This document shows positions 60,550-64,000 of a stretch of 64,000 nucleotides of DNA, piece after piece. Both the position numbers and the translations under genes were made by a program. The notes beneath the pieces were generated by a model that was given only the letters and a program-made list of their open reading frames with translations, was not told the origin of the DNA and did not search any database. Source of the DNA: Phaeobacter bryozoorum. GTDB taxonomy: Bacteria; Pseudomonadota; Alphaproteobacteria; Rhodobacterales; Rhodobacteraceae. The DNA lies in NCBI RefSeq assembly GCF_041893525.1, contig NZ_CP169068.1; one strand, written 5' to 3'. Each line of letters starts with the position of its first letter. The first letter of the stretch is position 1.

Positions 60550-63500
60550 CCCCATTCTCCTGTATCGTGCTTGGCAATGAATTGCTGCTTGTCGCCTGTG
60601 CCGACACCTTGATGGCCCGTGGCCACAGCATCGCCGCCGTGGTGACCAAAGACGCCGAAATCCGCCAGTGGGCCGCTGACAAGGGGCTGAGCGTGCTGGA
60701 GGATGCGCGCGACTTTGGCGGATCGGTGGACTGGCTGCTGTCGATTGCCAATCTCGAAATCATCCCCGACAGCGTGCTGAGCCGCGCGACCAAGGGCGGC
60801 GTCAATTTCCATGATGGACCGTTGCCGCGCTATGCCGGTCTCAATACGCCGAACTGGGCCCTGATCGAAGGGGCGACGGAATACGGTATCACCTGGCATA
60901 TGATCGAGGGCGGTGTGGATGAGGGCGACATCCTCGCCCAGCGCCTGTTTGAGATTGCCGGGGATGAGACGGCCTATAGTCTAAACGCCAAATGCTACGC
61001 CGCGGCGATGGACAGCTTCGGCGATGTGCTGAGCCAGCTGGAAACCGACACGCTGGCGCGGCAGGCGCAGGATTTCAGCACCCGCAAGCTCTATACCCGC
61101 GCTGATCGGCCCGAAGCCGGCGCCCTGCTGGACCTGTCGCAGCCCGCGGCTGATGTGCACCGGCTGATCCGCGCGCTTGATTTCAACGGCTATTGGAACC
61201 CGCTCTGCGCGGCCAAGCTACATCTGGGCACGGAGGACAGCGCGCCGGTGGTACTGATCGGCTCTGCCGAGGTGGTGCCGGGATCGGCGGCACCGGGCAC
61301 CGTGCTAGCCATCGACGACACCAGCGTCACGCTGGCCTGCGGCGACGGCGCGCTGCGGCTGCTGGGGTTGCACCATAGCGATGGTCGCCTGATCCGCGCC
61401 GGCACCCATGTCCAAATCGGGGATGTGCTGCGGCAGCTGGATGCGGAGACGCGCCGCGATCTGACAGGGCGGCTGGCCGCAACACAGGCAAGCGAAGCCA
61501 GATGGCGCGCGGCCCTCGCCGCGCTGCCTGCCACGGATCTGCCGCTTGCCAGACCCGCGGGCGATGCCAAAGTCGATATCACCAGCCACGCGCTGAACCT
61601 GCCCGACGGCCATGCCATGACGGAGGCCGATGCGGTGACCACGGCGCTTGCCCTGGCGCTGTGCAGTTCAGGGTCCGGGGCTGCGGGGATCGCGCTTAGC
61701 AATGATGCGCTGCAACAGGCGGCGATCACAGGGATGATCTGTGACTGGGTGCCGATGCAATCCAGCCGCGACAGCTACCTGGCAGACCTGCAAACCCGCC
61801 TGCGCGAGGATCTCGACAGCATCCGCAACAGCGGCGGATTCGCATCCGATCTGATCGCCCGCGCACCAGAGCTGCGGCAGACCGCAGGCAGCGGCCTTTG
61901 CCCCGACATCGGCTGCAATCTGGGGAGCGACCGGCACATTGCGAGATGTGCGGCGACGCTTTGCCTGACGGATGGCAGGCTGACTCTGGAGGCCGATAGC
62001 ACACGCCTTGATGCGCAGGCCGTCGACCTGCTGATCGCTCGGATCAACATGCTGGTCGCAGCGCGCGACGCAGCGGCCGAGGGGACTTTTGCCGATCTGC
62101 CCGTGCTGCCAGAGACCGAACGGCAACAGATGCTGGTGGCCTGGAATGAAACCGCTCTGACCGGGACGCAGGACACCACCATCCCGGCAGAATTTGCAGC
62201 CCAGGTGGCGCGGACCCCGGAGGCCACAGCGCTGGTCTACGAAAATCAAAGCCTGACCTACGCGGAGCTATCTGAGGAGGTCGAACAACTGGCGGCGCTG
62301 CTGCGCCACCGGGGTGTTGCGCCGGGCAGCCATGTCGGCATCTATCTGGGGCGGAGCCCTGCGCTGGTCATCGCGGCGCTGGCGACCATGGCCGCGGGCG
62401 GGGCCTATGTGCCGCTTGATCCGGCCTATCCGGCGGATCGGATCGCGCATTTCATCACCGACAGCGCGGCCAGTGTGATCCTGACCGACAGCCGTCTGCG
62501 CGACCAGCTGCCCGGCACCGCATCTGCCGATGTTCTCTGCCTGGATGATCTGCCGGAGACACCCGCAGGCAGCGGTGGGCCGACCACCCAGCCGGGACCG
62601 CAGGATCTGGCTTATCTGATCTATACCTCCGGCTCTACCGGCACCCCAAAGGGGGTGATGGTGCGCCATGGCAATGTGGCAAATTTCTTTGCTGCAATGG
62701 ACCAGCGGGTTCCGCATCAGCCGGGCGATTGCTGGCTGGCAGTGACCAGCCTGTCGTTTGATATCTCCGTGCTTGAGCTGTTCTGGACCCTGTCGCGCGG
62801 CTTCAAGCTGGTGCTGTCCAGTGATGAGGCTCGGTTGCAGCTGTCCAATGGCCCCATCGCAACCAGCGACCGGGGCATGGACTTCAACCTGTTCTATTGG
62901 GGCAATGACGACGGCCCCGGTCCGCGCAAATATGAACTGCTGCTGGAGGGCGCGAAATTCGCCGATCAGCACGGGTTCAACGCGGTCTGGACACCGGAGC
63001 GGCATTTCCACGCCTTTGGCGGCCCCTATCCGAACCCGGCGGTAACCGGCGCGGCGGTGGCTGCGGTGACGAAGAATATCGGGGTGCGCGCGGGCTCCTG
63101 CGTGGCGCCGCTGCACCACCCGGCCCGGATTGCCGAGGAATGGTCGGTGATCGACAATCTGACCGGCGGCCGCGCCGGTATTGGCTTTGCCTCGGGCTGG
63201 CAGCCGGATGATTTCATCCTGCGCCCCGAAAACACCCCCCCCGCCAACAAGCCTGCGCTGTTTGAGGCGATCGAGACCGTGCGCAAGCTCTGGCGCGGCG
63301 AGGAGGTTGCCTTCCCGCGCAAGGATGGCGGCGACCACGCGGTGCTGACCCAGCCGCGCCCGGTGTCAAAGGAACTGCCGGTCTGGGTGACAACGGCCGG
63401 CAACCCCGAGACCTGGCGCGAAGCGGGCAGCATCGGGGCCAATGTGCTGACCCATCTGCTGGGCCAGAGCATCGACGAAGTCGCGGGCAAGATCGCCATA

Positions 63501-63842
63501 TACCACGACGCCCTGCGCGCGGCTGGTCATGATCCGCGCGATCACAAGGTCACGTTGATGCTACACAGCTATCTTGCCGATACCCGCGAGGAAGCCCGCG
63601 CCACGGCCCGTGAACCGATGAAGGATTACCTGCGCGCAGCGGCCGGTCTGATCAAGCAATACGCCTGGGCCTTCCCCGCGTTCAAGAAACCCGAGGGGGT
63701 GAAAAACCCGTTTGAAATGGATCTCGGGATGCTCTCGACAGAGGAGCTGGAGGCCATTCTGGACTTCGCCTTTGAACGGTATTTCGAAACTCCGGCCTGT
63801 TTGGAACCATTGCCGATGCCATGCAGCGGGTCGAACAGCTGA
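60546..63842 (+). CDS. NRPS with formyltransferase and LLM-inserted adenylation domain (frameshifted)
   Basis: 1098 aa in this frame. Residues ~1-190 are a formyltransferase (GVNFHDGPLPRYAG, ITWHMIEGGVDEGDIL: the Asn/His/Asp triad region) and ~190-305 its C-terminal domain. ~315-520 is a shortened condensation-like region without HHxxxDG. From ~540 there is an adenylation domain with A2 GGAYVPLDP, A3 YTSGSTGTPKG and A4 SFDISVLELFW. At residue ~778 a luciferase-like FMN monooxygenase is inserted (FNLFYWGND, PERHFHAFGGPYPNP, GRAGIGFASGW). The last 17 codons are out of frame; the reading continues in the -1 frame from ~63,791. Confidence 0.88.
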   Translation: MTPFSCIVLGNELLLVACADTLMARGHSIAAVVTKDAEIRQWAADKGLSVLEDARDFGGSVDWLLSIANLEIIPDSVLSRATKGGVNFHDGPLPRYAGLNTPNWALIEGATEYGITWHMIEGGVDEGDILAQRLFEIAGDETAYSLNAKCYAAAMDSFGDVLSQLETDTLARQAQDFSTRKLYTRADRPEAGALLDLSQPAADVHRLIRALDFNGYWNPLCAAKLHLGTEDSAPVVLIGSAEVVPGSAAPGTVLAIDDTSVTLACGDGALRLLGLHHSDGRLIRAGTHVQIGDVLRQLDAETRRDLTGRLAATQASEARWRAALAALPATDLPLARPAGDAKVDITSHALNLPDGHAMTEADAVTTALALALCSSGSGAAGIALSNDALQQAAITGMICDWVPMQSSRDSYLADLQTRLREDLDSIRNSGGFASDLIARAPELRQTAGSGLCPDIGCNLGSDRHIARCAATLCLTDGRLTLEADSTRLDAQAVDLLIARINMLVAARDAAAEGTFADLPVLPETERQQMLVAWNETALTGTQDTTIPAEFAAQVARTPEATALVYENQSLTYAELSEEVEQLAALLRHRGVAPGSHVGIYLGRSPALVIAALATMAAGGAYVPLDPAYPADRIAHFITDSAASVILTDSRLRDQLPGTASADVLCLDDLPETPAGSGGPTTQPGPQDLAYLIYTSGSTGTPKGVMVRHGNVANFFAAMDQRVPHQPGDCWLAVTSLSFDISVLELFWTLSRGFKLVLSSDEARLQLSNGPIATSDRGMDFNLFYWGNDDGPGPRKYELLLEGAKFADQHGFNAVWTPERHFHAFGGPYPNPAVTGAAVAAVTKNIGVRAGSCVAPLHHPARIAEEWSVIDNLTGGRAGIGFASGWQPDDFILRPENTPPANKPALFEAIETVRKLWRGEEVAFPRKDGGDHAVLTQPRPVSKELPVWVTTAGNPETWREAGSIGANVLTHLLGQSIDEVAGKIAIYHDALRAAGHDPRDHKVTLMLHSYLADTREEARATAREPMKDYLRAAAGLIKQYAWAFPAFKKPEGVKNPFEMDLGMLSTEELEAILDFAFERYFETPACLEPLPMPCSGSNS

Positions 63843-64000
63843 AGCGGATTGGCGTTGATGAAATCGCCTGTCTGATCGACTATGGCATCGCGCCCGAGGT
63901 GGTGCTGGAGGGGCTGAAACCCCTTGCGGAGGTGCTGCGTCTTGCCAATGCCCCGCAGGAACTGGCGGCGGAGGATGTCTCGCTGGCGGCACAGATCCTG
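63791..64000 (+). CDS. NRPS continuation (end of the LLM insert, adenylation domain resumes)
   Basis: 70 codons in the frame one base off the preceding NRPS frame, open to the window edge. It reads SGLFGTIADAMQRVEQLKRIGV, the expected C-terminal helix of the LLM domain, then DEIACLIDYGIAPEVVLEGL and finally EDVSLAAQIL. The last piece looks like the adenylation domain resuming between A4 and A5, so the insertion point is bracketed inside the window. The A5-A10 motifs and any carrier protein lie beyond 64,000. Confidence 0.7.

Noticed and set aside
1..64000. tRNA genes, CRISPR arrays, insertion sequences or prophage
   Set aside because: No cloverleaf with a TTCGA-type T loop, no regularly spaced repeats and no transposase or phage genes were recognised. 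The only tyrosine recombinase has XerC context.

Overview
The window looks like a chromosomal segment of an alphaproteobacterium of the Roseobacter group (Rhodobacteraceae; Phaeobacter/Ruegeria-like). The reasons are high GC, the residue-level character of the housekeeping proteins (PriA, IleS, TruA, GcvP), a phosphatidylcholine synthase, a membrane cytochrome-c-fused urate oxidase (PuuD), and several small proteins of a kind I associate with roseobacters. This assignment is an inference from gene content, not a database match. No tRNA, rRNA, CRISPR array, insertion sequence or prophage gene was recognised.

Layout. 1-16.6 kb is mostly housekeeping: the ruvC N-terminus, a DUF1127 protein, prmA, an MFS transporter, a YeeE/YedE-type transporter, priA, a transaldolase-like aldolase, DUF484-xerC, an EF-hand protein, pcs, ogt, ileS and a truncated globin. 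16.7-23.8 kb holds the ycjX-GNAT-ycjF operon, truA, a PAS/LOV-like protein and the preQ0/preQ1 operon queC-queD-queE-queF. 24-29.3 kb has an acyl-CoA dehydrogenase and gcvH-gcvP behind a tandem glycine riboswitch, with no gcvT in the window.

29.4-41.3 kb is a purine/urate-degradation region. It holds a glutamine-synthetase-like enzyme and a divergent IclR regulator, ureidoglycine aminohydrolase, a GAPDH paralog, an NCS2 purine permease, ureidoglycolate lyase, a PuuE-OHCU decarboxylase fusion, HIU hydrolase, a LysR regulator and PuuD. Together they run urate to 5-hydroxyisourate, OHCU, allantoin and allantoate, then ureidoglycine to ureidoglycolate to glyoxylate. Only the allantoate amidohydrolase step has no gene here. 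41.5-48 kb holds tamA-tamB and glucokinase with a LacI-type operator.

48.2-64 kb is accessory. A surface-polysaccharide set (two glycosyltransferases, a WecG/TagA-type transferase and an O-antigen-polymerase-like membrane protein) runs into a hybrid polyketide/non-ribosomal-peptide locus. That locus has a PKS with domain order KS-AT-KR-DH-ACP-TE, a third glycosyltransferase, and an NRPS that begins with a formyltransferase and carries a luciferase-like monooxygenase inserted in its adenylation domain. These three genes overlap by 4 bases each and form one transcription unit that leaves the window at its right edge.

Both megasynthase genes carry an apparent one-base deletion (near 55,854 and 63,790), and a small membrane-protein gene near 15,998 may carry a third. 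The sequence alone cannot separate recent inactivation from sequencing error, but homology across each junction shows what the intact proteins would be.
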